Of a DNA stretch of 32,297 nucleotides, positions 1 to 7,872 are shown in pieces. Source of the DNA: Flavobacteriales bacterium UBA7443 (lineage in GTDB: Bacteria > Bacteroidota > Bacteroidia > Flavobacteriales_D > Sanyastnellaceae); assembly GCA_002477505.1 (NCBI GenBank), contig DLQB01000082.1:2765-35061 (forward strand), written 5' to 3'. The notes under the pieces were generated by a model. It saw only the letters and a program-made list of their open reading frames with translations. It did no database searches and was not told where the DNA came from. The translations under genes and the position numbers were made by a program. Positions within the stretch are counted from its first letter, which is position 1. Every line of letters starts with the position of its first letter.

Positions 1-687
1 CACATCCGCCAAGCGGATAAAAATGCCGAAGACCCAGCGCGACAAGCGCGCAACCTCAATTTCCGAAATCGCATGGTCGAATTCGGATTTCGCACGGATT
101 TTACGCTCGTAAACTTCGGCCAATCGAGTTATCCTCGAAATTTCTCTCGGCCGGGTAAAATGTCCTTGAAACTTTTCGCTTTCACTGGCGTGTATGGAGT
201 ACTCCACAATCCACAAGCACAAATCACAGACGACCCGAACAACGAATGGGAAGACCGATGGTATGATTTGCGTCCGCTCCGCACAGAAGGACAAGTGGAA
301 GAATATGCCGCTCTTATCGCCGCAATCCCCATGGGATTCGGACTTGAGTTTGGATTAGGCAAAGGATGGATTTTCGGTGTGGAAGGCTCATGGAGGGCTA
401 CATTTACCGACTATTTGGACGATCTCTCGGGGATGTATGCGAATCCAGACTTTCTTTCGCCATTGGCAGAAGCCATTAGCACCCAATCCAACGCGAGTGT
501 CCTGGAGGCCATCAACGATCCCGCAGCCGGTAGCCTAGGCAACCACAATTACAGCGAGGGTGGAACGTTCCGGGGCAATCCAGAAACCAACGACAGTTAC
601 GGGACAATCCAGTTCACCATGACTCGTGTCATTGATACCCGAACCTCGTTCGAGCGCGCGTTGGACCACATTGCACGCAAACGGTAA
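1..687 (+). CDS. DUF6089-type outer-membrane beta-barrel protein, 3' part
   Basis: The reading frame is open from the first base of the window to a TAA at 685-687, so the N-terminus lies upstream. The first in-frame ATG (73) is inside the protein, because the upstream codons continue recognisable family sequence (DPARQARNLNFRNR). That segment, followed by an F-G-F-R strand and then a LFAFTGVYGVLHNPQA strand, resembles the DUF6089 family of Bacteroidota, which are predicted barrels of unknown function. The rest alternates short beta-strands with polar loops, and one strand reads GFGLEFGLGKGWIFGVEG. The C-terminus is extended and basic (ERALDHIARKR) and does not end on an aromatic residue. It converges on the rluD-like gene, with 38 bases between the two stop codons. 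The family call rests on recalled sequence similarity. Function is unknown. Confidence 0.7.
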   Translation, partial: HIRQADKNAEDPARQARNLNFRNRMVEFGFRTDFTLVNFGQSSYPRNFSRPGKMSLKLFAFTGVYGVLHNPQAQITDDPNNEWEDRWYDLRPLRTEGQVEEYAALIAAIPMGFGLEFGLGKGWIFGVEGSWRATFTDYLDDLSGMYANPDFLSPLAEAISTQSNASVLEAINDPAAGSLGNHNYSEGGTFRGNPETNDSYGTIQFTMTRVIDTRTSFERALDHIARKR

Positions 688-711
688 GGCCATCTAAACA
701 ATTGGCAACGC

Positions 712-727
712 AGGCCGTCAGCGGCCT
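712..727. terminator. Possible bidirectional hairpin between converging genes
   Basis: AGGCCG (712-717) and CGGCCT (722-727) form a perfect 6-bp stem with a TCAG loop. It sits in the 38-base gap between the convergent DUF6089 and rluD-like genes and overlaps the rluD-like stop codon. No T-run follows on either strand, so intrinsic termination is only a possibility. Confidence 0.3.
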
Positions 728-1829
728 ACACCCCTCCTAGATAGGACTTCCATCGGTCAATGACCGTATGCATATCCATGGGCAGTTTGGCTTCAAAAAC
801 CAACCGCTCGTGACTAGTGGGGTGTGTGAAAGCCAATGATTTCGCATGAAGCGACTGCCGCGGCAATACTTCGAAACAATTATTGAGAAACGCCTGGTAT
901 TTGCCTCCTCGGACCCCCTTGACGGCACGATTGCCGCCATATGACACGTCGCCGAATAGAGGATGACCGCTATGCTCCATGTGCACACGGATTTGATGCG
1001 TGCGACCGGTCTCAAGCTTGCACTCCAATAATGTCACCGGACCGAGGCGCTCCAAAACCGTGTAATGCGTCGTGGCGTGCTTTCCTTCGTCACCATGTGG
1101 GAATACCGCCTGAATTTTTCGGTTGCGTCTGTTTCTACCAATGTGTCCTTCAATGGTTCCATCTTCCTCTAAATCACCCCACACCAAGGCCAGATAACGC
1201 CGGTCCACACTGCGCTCAAAAAACTGCTGACTCAAAGAGGTCATAGCGTGCTCCGTTTTGCCCAGGACCATCACGCCCGTAGTGTCTTTGTCCAACCGAT
1301 GGACCAGACCCGGCCTCGGAATCACTTCATTGAATTGCGCATCCACTGGCCGACCATTCGATAAATCCGGTGGAAGATGGTTCTGCTGTTGCAACAGATG
1401 CCAGGCGACTCCGTGCACCAATGTTCCTGTATAATTTCCGTTGCCGGGGTGAACCACCAATCCTGCGGGCTTGTTCACCACCAAAACGTCCTCATCCTCA
1501 TACATCACGTCCAGTTCCATCTCTTCCGGAATCAATTCAAACGTGCGAATTGGATTGGGCAATTCAATCGTCACCACATCCAAGGCTTTGACCTTGTGAT
1601 TGGGTTTGACCGGAACACCATTAACACGGACATAGCCCGCCTTGGCCGCTCCTTGCAACCTTGTCCGTGACATGTTCGAAACCAAGTTGAGCACAAATTT
1701 GTCCACCCGCAGAGGAACTTGGCCCGGGTCCGCAAGCAACTGGTGATGCTCAAAAAGCTCTTCTCCCACTTCTTCTGCGGCCTCTGTAGCCTTTTGTTCG
1801 TCTTCTGCTTCCGATTGATCGCCGTCCAT
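726..1829 (-). CDS. rluD: RluA/RluD-family 23S rRNA pseudouridine synthase
   Basis: Predicted to isomerise uridine to pseudouridine in large-subunit rRNA. The 367-residue protein has an acidic N-terminal tail (about 1-35), an S4 RNA-binding domain (about 38-95, with RVDKFVLNLV and AGYVRVNG), and the catalytic domain. Motif HRLDKDTTG at 177-185 contains the catalytic aspartate D180. GRTHQIRVHM at 275-284 is the second family signature, and NKPAGLVVHP (119-128) is also typical. The ATG at 1829 was preferred over one at 1871, because the latter would overlap the preceding gene by 38 bases and adds an unrelated leader. The chosen start lies 4 bases after the upstream stop codon, suggesting translational coupling. 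Whether the exact target is the RluD site (E. coli U1911/1915/1917) cannot be told from sequence, so the symbol is a family-level assignment. Confidence 0.9.
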   Translation of the reverse strand: MDGDQSEAEDEQKATEAAEEVGEELFEHHQLLADPGQVPLRVDKFVLNLVSNMSRTRLQGAAKAGYVRVNGVPVKPNHKVKALDVVTIELPNPIRTFELIPEEMELDVMYEDEDVLVVNKPAGLVVHPGNGNYTGTLVHGVAWHLLQQQNHLPPDLSNGRPVDAQFNEVIPRPGLVHRLDKDTTGVMVLGKTEHAMTSLSQQFFERSVDRRYLALVWGDLEEDGTIEGHIGRNRRNRKIQAVFPHGDEGKHATTHYTVLERLGPVTLLECKLETGRTHQIRVHMEHSGHPLFGDVSYGGNRAVKGVRGGKYQAFLNNCFEVLPRQSLHAKSLAFTHPTSHERLVFEAKLPMDMHTVIDRWKSYLGGV

Positions 1830-1833
1830 GGGA

Positions 1834-3792
1834 TTAATTGCGTAAGATTCGCACGCTGTGACCGGCATCATTCATCAGCACATATAGCCCAGCAGACAGT
1901 CCTGACAAATCACACGAGTAAATACCCTGCGCTGGCCAACGACCTGATTGAATCAGCTTTCCTGAGGCACTCCAAAGTTGCCATTCTGCAGCGGCCGAAA
2001 CTTCCACCTGGCAAGACGCACCACTGACTGGGTTCGGATAAATACGCAGTGCCGGTGCAGCGGAAACATCAGTCTCGGAGACGGCATTCCAAACCACTGA
2101 CTTATTGGCTCTAAGCACGGGCCGAATCATCACAGATCCTTCTATTTCCGAATTGAACCAGCTGCCCCCAAGCCCGAGGGAATAATGAAGCTGACCCACA
2201 TTTGAGTTTGTGTTCTTGTCCAACCCAAAATTCAGGCCAACTTCGGTCGCCTGAACGATGCCCACATGGATATTGCCATCTACTGGGATTGGATCATCGT
2301 ATTCGTAGAACGCAAAAAGATCAAACCCGTCATTGAAGTATTGCGGGGAATGAAACTGATAATTCTCGATAAGCTCCTCGCCAGGAACCCCATCGTTATC
2401 TTCCCAAGCCCGTAACAAAAATGTTTCATCATCCGAATTGGTGTAGTAGGGCGTGAAATGAATGGCCACTCCGAGCAAGGTGTCAGGCACTTCAAGTTCA
2501 TAACGAACCGCCACTTTACCTCCGGCAGCCGTCAGTGCATAGGCCTTTTCGGCCGTACCATCATCATACGCGAAATCATTCTCAAAAACTTGATGAAATA
2601 CAATGCTATCATTGTCTGGGACGCCAACTTTCTCGGTGTGCAACAAACCAATCGAACTCTGCCAGACCGAAACCGCAAACGTGGCGGTGGTGTCTGCAAC
2701 TTCCGAATCAAAGACAAAATTTTCTCCCAATGGGTTGTTGCCGATGAATAACGTTGTGTTGAACGGAGTCAGCGGCTGAACATTCGTGTTTTGCACTGTG
2801 GTTTCGTAGACGCTCACGTCCCCTTCATAATCGATCGAAAAACCCCAATTGATGTTGTCGGCTTGGGTTCCAAAATTACGCTGCTGCATCAGCAAACTAT
2901 CACGCATGTAATACGCGGGGTTGGCGATGAAGTGATTCCATGGCATTCGAGTGAAATCGCGCAGAAAAGTTGTTACCGGTTCAACAATGGCCACTTCGCT
3001 CACCACATCAAATTCAGCCGGTACAATTTGATCGTCGAGCAACACATAATCCAAATGCCAGAGGTCAACATTTCCAGCAAGCGCTCCGAAATTTCTGAAG
3101 CGAAATTGAAAATCATTCACCAAGTATGGAAATTCATTGACCGCCACGTAAACCCGCTCAAAGGCATTCGTTGCTGTGCTATCCGAAGACCATACTTCTG
3201 TCCAAAAGACTTCCCCACTCACATCATCCGTAGATTTAAACTCAAGCACCAAAAAGTCCTCACCAATATCAGGTGCATTCCCTCGTCCGCCTGCTTCGTA
3301 GTGAAACATCAAGTGCACATTGGACTCTGGGAAATACCCATTCAGGGCAATGGGCAGCGAAGTCAGTGTATCGCACCAGCCTGGGGTATTCACTTCGACG
3401 AAGTTGTAGGGTTCACCAAATCGGTTCAAGCCGTCCAATGTAGCTGCCCCAATGGTTGGAGCATTGATCGCGAACGTTTCTGTCCGTCGTGCAGAGCCTG
3501 TCTCCCATCGTTGAAAAGCTTCAAACCCAGGAAGTGTACCATCAGAAAGAGGCATGGAGAGCGTAGAAAAGTCATCGAAAAAAGGCAACGACAGCGCACT
3601 GCCTCGGTGGTTCGTGCCCGCGAGGTCTGACGGCCTCATATCGCGCACAGCAATCTCCTCCATGGGCATGTAGAGCAAGTCTCGCTCAATTTCCTGTGGT
3701 TGCAGCGATTGTGCCCAAACCGGACCAAAACCCAGTATCAACGTGCAGGCCATCCAACCTGACATCCAACTCATTCGACTTCCTTTTCGCAT
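1834..3792 (-). CDS. Secreted protein with T9SS type A C-terminal sorting domain
   Basis: This 652-residue protein is predicted to leave the cell by Sec and then the type IX secretion system. Residues 1-27 form a signal peptide: basic MRKGSR, a hydrophobic core, and a VWA cleavage site. The last 74 residues look like a T9SS type A domain, with LRIYPNPVSG near 582, a W-S-A-S-G-K-L strand, and LSGLSAGLYVL before the basic end RILRN. The body is rich in aromatic and acidic residues and contains LPFFDDFS near residue 70, a pattern seen in many secreted Bacteroidota proteins. No catalytic domain was recognised. The ATG at 3792 was chosen over a TTG at 3798. It lies 29 bases after the PASTA gene, in the same direction, and 4 bases before the rluD-like gene. 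Cargo function is unknown. Confidence 0.85.
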   Translation of the reverse strand: MRKGSRMSWMSGWMACTLILGFGPVWAQSLQPQEIERDLLYMPMEEIAVRDMRPSDLAGTNHRGSALSLPFFDDFSTLSMPLSDGTLPGFEAFQRWETGSARRTETFAINAPTIGAATLDGLNRFGEPYNFVEVNTPGWCDTLTSLPIALNGYFPESNVHLMFHYEAGGRGNAPDIGEDFLVLEFKSTDDVSGEVFWTEVWSSDSTATNAFERVYVAVNEFPYLVNDFQFRFRNFGALAGNVDLWHLDYVLLDDQIVPAEFDVVSEVAIVEPVTTFLRDFTRMPWNHFIANPAYYMRDSLLMQQRNFGTQADNINWGFSIDYEGDVSVYETTVQNTNVQPLTPFNTTLFIGNNPLGENFVFDSEVADTTATFAVSVWQSSIGLLHTEKVGVPDNDSIVFHQVFENDFAYDDGTAEKAYALTAAGGKVAVRYELEVPDTLLGVAIHFTPYYTNSDDETFLLRAWEDNDGVPGEELIENYQFHSPQYFNDGFDLFAFYEYDDPIPVDGNIHVGIVQATEVGLNFGLDKNTNSNVGQLHYSLGLGGSWFNSEIEGSVMIRPVLRANKSVVWNAVSETDVSAAPALRIYPNPVSGASCQVEVSAAAEWQLWSASGKLIQSGRWPAQGIYSCDLSGLSAGLYVLMNDAGHSVRILRN

Positions 3793-3821
3793 GCTCAACT
3801 ATTCTATAAGGATCAACGCAT

Positions 3822-4616
3822 TCATTCCTGCCTTCCCGAATCCCAGCGCAGTCCAAGGTACAAATCAATTTCGGTGCCAGCGGCTACTGTTTTTCGCGCC
3901 GAAGGCTTCAGGTGCTGCTCCAACACTTTCGCCTTCAATGAATCCCCTTCATCTTCCACCGAAGGAGCATATTCAACGAGGCCTAAACTGAGTTTGGCTT
4001 CCGTCAGGCGGGACCTAACTTTCTCTAACGTAAGCCCAGAGAGATTGGGAACCGAAACCAACTCATCCGTCGTGGTACCGGAAATCAACTGCAGGAAAGA
4101 TCCCTTCGGCATCTTCTGGTCTGCACTCAAGACCTCCCCTTTGCTATTTTCGATTCGAATCACTCTCCCAACTAGCGCAACATTGGGTTCCAAAACATCT
4201 TCGACCTCAAACCCCTTGTTCTCTAATATAATCCGGGCAATTCCGGGCTCCTGACCTTCCTTCACCCCGATATTCTCATAAGGTGGCGTGCTTCGGTAAG
4301 TGGTTACATAAATCCGCCGGCCTGATTTAATTTTGGAACCAGGAGGAGGAACCTGCTCGATCACTTGAAATGGTTTTCCATTGCGGCTGTATATACTGTC
4401 CAAGTGAATGGTTTCTAGTCCCAGCGAATCCAACTTCTTTTGCACTTCATTCAGCGTGAACCCCTTCAAATTGGGCAGGTCCTGGATAGCTCCGGGTCGA
4501 CTGTAAAATTTGAGATAAAACCAAAGTCCCCCGATCATGAATAGCCAGACCAATCCAAGCCGGACAAGCGACTTGAAAAAAGAGCGACTAAAGAGAAAAA
4601 GGAACCACTGTTTCAT
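3822..4616 (-). CDS. Membrane-anchored protein with three PASTA domains
   Basis: This 264-residue protein has a short basic cytoplasmic N-terminus, one transmembrane segment at about 17-38, and three consecutive PASTA-like repeats outside the membrane (about 42-107, 108-180 and 185-256). The repeats show the usual pattern: a leading P-N-L-x-G-x-T-L-x-x-V (48-59 and 190-200), a central hydrophobic helix, and a Q-x-P-x-P-G-x-x-I/V-x-x-G turn (QVPPPGSKIKSG in repeat 1). PASTA domains in other bacteria bind muropeptides or help assemble division proteins. No kinase domain is attached, unlike PknB/StkP. It precedes the T9SS protein and rluD-like genes on the same strand. From memory, a PASTA protein beside an RluD homologue recurs in Bacteroidota. 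A role in envelope sensing or scaffolding is inference. Confidence 0.85.
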   Translation of the reverse strand: MKQWFLFLFSRSFFKSLVRLGLVWLFMIGGLWFYLKFYSRPGAIQDLPNLKGFTLNEVQKKLDSLGLETIHLDSIYSRNGKPFQVIEQVPPPGSKIKSGRRIYVTTYRSTPPYENIGVKEGQEPGIARIILENKGFEVEDVLEPNVALVGRVIRIENSKGEVLSADQKMPKGSFLQLISGTTTDELVSVPNLSGLTLEKVRSRLTEAKLSLGLVEYAPSVEDEGDSLKAKVLEQHLKPSARKTVAAGTEIDLYLGLRWDSGRQE

Positions 4617-4686
4617 CGCTTTTCTAACGGCATTAGAATCAAATTGTTTTGCATGCTGAATGGGTACTGGTAGCAGGTTACGATGC

Positions 4687-6930
4687 TCAATCCATCAACT
4701 CTTCTTCCAACGCATTATCGTAGGTGTTTCGCCATTCTTGACAAAACCCAAACGCCTCACCATCGACATGAATTTTTCCTTTGGTCACATGGCCCAACAG
4801 CACAATCGGGATGTCAAATTCTTCAATCAAATCCAGGAGACGATCCTGCTGATTTTCCTTGCAACTAATCACAATGCGCCCTTGCCCTTCTCCGAAGAGA
4901 AACGCATCCAATCGAATGTCATCATCGGTGACAACATCGAACCCTAGTCCTTTGGGCATCGCCATTTCCAGCAACGTCACGAAGAGACCTCCATCCGAAA
5001 CATCGTGCGCAGCTTCAATGCAACCGCGTTCGATGGCTTTGCGCACGCAGCCTTGTACCTTCCCCTCCGCTTCCAAGTCAAAATGAGGGGCGGGTGAACG
5101 TTTCACCCCAACAATGCTGCTCAAGTATTCCGATGCATTGATGCAATTGGTTGATGCGCCGAGCATGAAAATCAATTCACCTTTCTCGCTGAAATTAAGC
5201 GACATGTGATGGTCGGTGTCTTCAATAATTCCAACCATGCCTATGGTTGGCGTTGGAAATACGGCAACCGCTGTCCCATCGGGTTTCGCCGATTGGTTGT
5301 AAAAACTGACATTGCCGCCCGTCACCGGCGTATTAAAGAATCGGCACGAGCGGCTCATCCCTTCAATGGCTTTGACAAACTGCCAGTACACTTCCGGATT
5401 GTAGGGATTGCCAAAATTGAGGCAGTTGGTGATTGCACTGGGCGTGCCTCCGCTGCATGTGATGTTTCGGGCCGCCTCCGCGACAGCAATTGCCGTTCCC
5501 ACTTCCGGGTCCATTTCGACGTAGCGCGCATTGCAGTCAACGGTCAAGGCAAGTGCTTTTTTCGTTCCTCGAACGCTTACAACTCCTGCATCCGATGGAC
5601 GGTTCGTGCCACGATTCAAGGTCCCTACCATGCTGTCATATTGCTCCCACACCCATCGCTTCGATGCGATATTGGGCAGTTCAATCAACTGTTCCGCGAT
5701 GCCCTGGGCTTCTTTCAAAGTCGGGACTGGCACCGTGGATGCGTCCCACGCTTGTGCATCAGCGAACCAAGCTGGCTCTGAGAATTCGCGGTCATAAACA
5801 GGAGCGCCACCACCCAAAACCAGCGTATCAGCCGGCACCTCGGCGATCAACTCTCCTCCTTTAAAATAACGCAATTGATTTCCCTCCGTCACCACTCCAA
5901 TTCGAACCGCGTGCAAGTCCCACTTTTCAAAAATTCCTTCCACCAATGACTCTTGACCTTGGGCAACAACGACCAACATCCGCTCTTGGGATTCGCTGAG
6001 CAGAATTTCAAACGGTTGCATGTCATCCTGCCGCAACGGCACCTCATCCAAGTGAATGTCCATACCGACTTCCCCTGCTGCAGACATCTCAGAAGTGGAG
6101 CACGTGATGCCCGCAGCTCCCATGTCCTGCATGCCCCGAACGGCATCCGTAGCGGCGAGTTCCAATGTTGCCTCGAGCAACAATTTCTCTTGGAATGGAT
6201 CGCCTACTTGAACCGACGGCAGATCATTTGCACTGTCCGCGGTGATGTCTTTTGAAGCAAATGAAGCACCTTGAATTCCATCCTTACCGGTGGCCGACCC
6301 CACAATGTAGACGGCATTTCCAACCCCTGAGGCGGTCGCGCTGATGATTTTGTCTGTCTCTAAAATCCCCACAGACATGGCGTTCACGAGAGGATTTACT
6401 TGGTAACAGGGATCAAAAAACACCTCACCACCTACCACGGGAACACCAAAACTGTTGCCGTAATCGCCGATGCCTTTCACAACACCCTCGAGCAACCATT
6501 TCGTACGCGGATGATTCAAATCCCCGAAACGCAGACTATTCAGCTGCGCAATCGGACGCGCCCCCATGGTGAAAATATCCCTATTGATTCCCCCGACCCC
6601 TGTAGCCGCGCCCTGGTATGGCTCCAAAGCGGAGGGGTGATTGTGCGATTCTATTTTGAAGGCACAACCCAATCCATCCCCAATGTCAACAATCCCCGCA
6701 TTCTCCTCTCCAGCCTTCACCAGCATATGCTCACCCTCTTTCGGAAGCGTCTTGAGGTATTTGATGGAATTCTTATACGAACAGTGCTCACTCCACATCA
6801 CCGAGTAGATGCACATCTCAGTGAAATTGGGCACGCGACCAAGGATCTCTTGAATCTTTTGAAATTCATCAGGCGTCAGTCCCATTTCCTGGGCTTGTTC
6901 CAAAGTAGCTGGCGCAGTAGAGGCGTTCAT
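4687..6930 (-). CDS. purL: Phosphoribosylformylglycinamidine synthase subunit PurL (small form)
   Basis: This is the ATP-dependent synthetase subunit that converts FGAR to FGAM in purine synthesis, in the cytoplasm. At 747 residues it has the length of the small PurL of the PurL-PurQ-PurS complex, not the roughly 1200-1300-residue form with a fused glutaminase. Clear signatures are WSEHCSYKNS (46-55, with the conserved His), ESHNHPSALEPYQGAATG (94-111, nucleotide and magnesium site) and GGINRDIFTMGARPIA (113-128). A second AIRS-like half follows. No C-terminal glutaminase domain is present, so PurQ and PurS should lie elsewhere in the genome. The ATG at 6930 fits the family N-terminus. The gene starts divergently from dtd, with 151 bases between their start codons, and 70 bases separate it from the PASTA gene. 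Confidence 0.97.
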   Translation of the reverse strand: MNASTAPATLEQAQEMGLTPDEFQKIQEILGRVPNFTEMCIYSVMWSEHCSYKNSIKYLKTLPKEGEHMLVKAGEENAGIVDIGDGLGCAFKIESHNHPSALEPYQGAATGVGGINRDIFTMGARPIAQLNSLRFGDLNHPRTKWLLEGVVKGIGDYGNSFGVPVVGGEVFFDPCYQVNPLVNAMSVGILETDKIISATASGVGNAVYIVGSATGKDGIQGASFASKDITADSANDLPSVQVGDPFQEKLLLEATLELAATDAVRGMQDMGAAGITCSTSEMSAAGEVGMDIHLDEVPLRQDDMQPFEILLSESQERMLVVVAQGQESLVEGIFEKWDLHAVRIGVVTEGNQLRYFKGGELIAEVPADTLVLGGGAPVYDREFSEPAWFADAQAWDASTVPVPTLKEAQGIAEQLIELPNIASKRWVWEQYDSMVGTLNRGTNRPSDAGVVSVRGTKKALALTVDCNARYVEMDPEVGTAIAVAEAARNITCSGGTPSAITNCLNFGNPYNPEVYWQFVKAIEGMSRSCRFFNTPVTGGNVSFYNQSAKPDGTAVAVFPTPTIGMVGIIEDTDHHMSLNFSEKGELIFMLGASTNCINASEYLSSIVGVKRSPAPHFDLEAEGKVQGCVRKAIERGCIEAAHDVSDGGLFVTLLEMAMPKGLGFDVVTDDDIRLDAFLFGEGQGRIVISCKENQQDRLLDLIEEFDIPIVLLGHVTKGKIHVDGEAFGFCQEWRNTYDNALEEELMD

Positions 6931-7024
6931 GGCGAAATTTTCGTTAAGCCTGTAAAATTAAGTTGAAGACCATTTTTTTTCCTGTTAAAAAGCACCCGAT
7001 TTACCACCAATTGTCCACGAGTTT

Positions 7025-7058
7025 TTGCCAAGCTGTGAATGGCGTGCACCCATCTTTG
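7025..7058 (+). promoter_or_regulatory. Candidate promoter for dtd operon
   Basis: TTG at 7025-7027 is followed after 23 bases by CATCTTTG (7051-7058). The latter matches the Bacteroidota -7 consensus TAnnTTTG at five of six fixed positions. The element ends 23 bases before the dtd ATG, leaving a short leader. Spacing is at the upper end of the usual range and one -7 base deviates, so this is weak support. The divergent purL start has only TAATTTTA (complement of 6953-6960) as a comparable element, with no matching TTG. Confidence 0.25.
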
Positions 7059-7081
7059 GGCTTGTTGTAATTTGCAGCACC

Positions 7082-7534
7082 ATGCGCGCAGTCATTCAAA
7101 GGGTATCCGAAGCCTCCGTCTCCATCGATAGCATCATTTGCGGAAAAATCAACCGTGGCTTGATGGTCCTCGTCGGCATTGAAGAAGCAGACAACCCAGA
7201 AGACGTCAATTGGCTCGCCAATAAGATTGCGGGGATGCGCATCTTTACAGATGCCGATGGCAAAATGAATGAATCCCTGATCGACATCTCCGGAGAAGTG
7301 TTGATTGTTAGCCAATTCACCTTGCATGCCTCCACCAAGAAAGGCACTCGTCCCAGCTTCATTCGTGCCGCACGACCCGAACACGCCATCCCCTTGTATG
7401 AAGCGTTCGTAGCAGCCATGGATGAGTTGACTGAACCACCTATTGCAACCGGAAAATTTGGCGCTGACATGCAAGTTCAGATTATCAACGATGGCCCTGT
7501 AACCATTTGGATCGATACCAAAAACAAATCATGA
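7082..7534 (+). CDS. dtd: D-aminoacyl-tRNA deacylase
   Basis: Hydrolyses D-amino acids (and glycine) mischarged onto tRNA, protecting translation. The 150-residue product has the family length and both active-site signatures: SQFTL at 77-81 (S-Q-x-x-L/x type) and the cross-subunit Gly-cisPro motif GPVT at 138-141. The N-terminus MRAVIQRVSEASV is the standard family start. An in-frame codon 57 bases upstream would add a non-homologous leader and was rejected. The stop codon overlaps the next start (ATGA at 7531-7534), so dtd is probably cotranscribed and translationally coupled with the MazG-like gene. Confidence 0.97.
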   Translation: MRAVIQRVSEASVSIDSIICGKINRGLMVLVGIEEADNPEDVNWLANKIAGMRIFTDADGKMNESLIDISGEVLIVSQFTLHASTKKGTRPSFIRAARPEHAIPLYEAFVAAMDELTEPPIATGKFGADMQVQIINDGPVTIWIDTKNKS

Positions 7535-7872
7535 ATAACGAAGCTCCGAGTTTGCAAGATCTCCAGCAAGAAGTAGACCAATGGATCACCACGACAGGTG
7601 TACGCTACTTCAACGAACTCACCAACCTAGCGATTCTCACGGAAGAAGTCGGTGAATTGGCTCGGATCATCGCCCGACGTTACGGCGAGCAGAGCGAAAA
7701 GGAATCCGACCGAAACGCCGACCTCGGCGATGAAATGGCCGACGTGCTCTGGGTACTGATGGCACTTGCCAATCAAACAGGCATTGACCTTACCGAAGCT
7801 TTTCGCACCAACATGAAGAAGAAAAGCACACGCGATGCCCAACGTCACATCAACAATCCAAAATTGAAATGA
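7531..7872 (+). CDS. MazG-like nucleotide pyrophosphohydrolase
   Basis: This 113-residue all-alpha protein carries the MazG/dUTPase-superfamily metal-binding pattern: EEVGE at about 37-41 and, after a charged helix, DEMADVLW (E..D). These acidic residues would coordinate magnesium for hydrolysis of a nucleoside triphosphate to the monophosphate and pyrophosphate. The single-domain length matches small house-cleaning MazG-like proteins rather than the two-domain E. coli MazG. It starts at ATG 7531, overlapping the dtd stop by 4 bases, and its own TGA overlaps the ATG of the next gene. The preferred substrate cannot be read from sequence. Confidence 0.9.
   Translation: MNNEAPSLQDLQQEVDQWITTTGVRYFNELTNLAILTEEVGELARIIARRYGEQSEKESDRNADLGDEMADVLWVLMALANQTGIDLTEAFRTNMKKKSTRDAQRHINNPKLK

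Noticed and set aside
1830..1871. Longer RluD-like start at 1871
   Set aside because: It would overlap the preceding T9SS gene by 38 bases. The ATG at 1829 gives a tight non-overlapping junction.
2791..3630. A 279-codon open frame opposite the T9SS-sorted protein
   Set aside because: The minus-strand protein has a signal peptide and a sorting domain. The plus-strand translation is compositionally odd (rich in Cys, His and Ile) and shows no motif.
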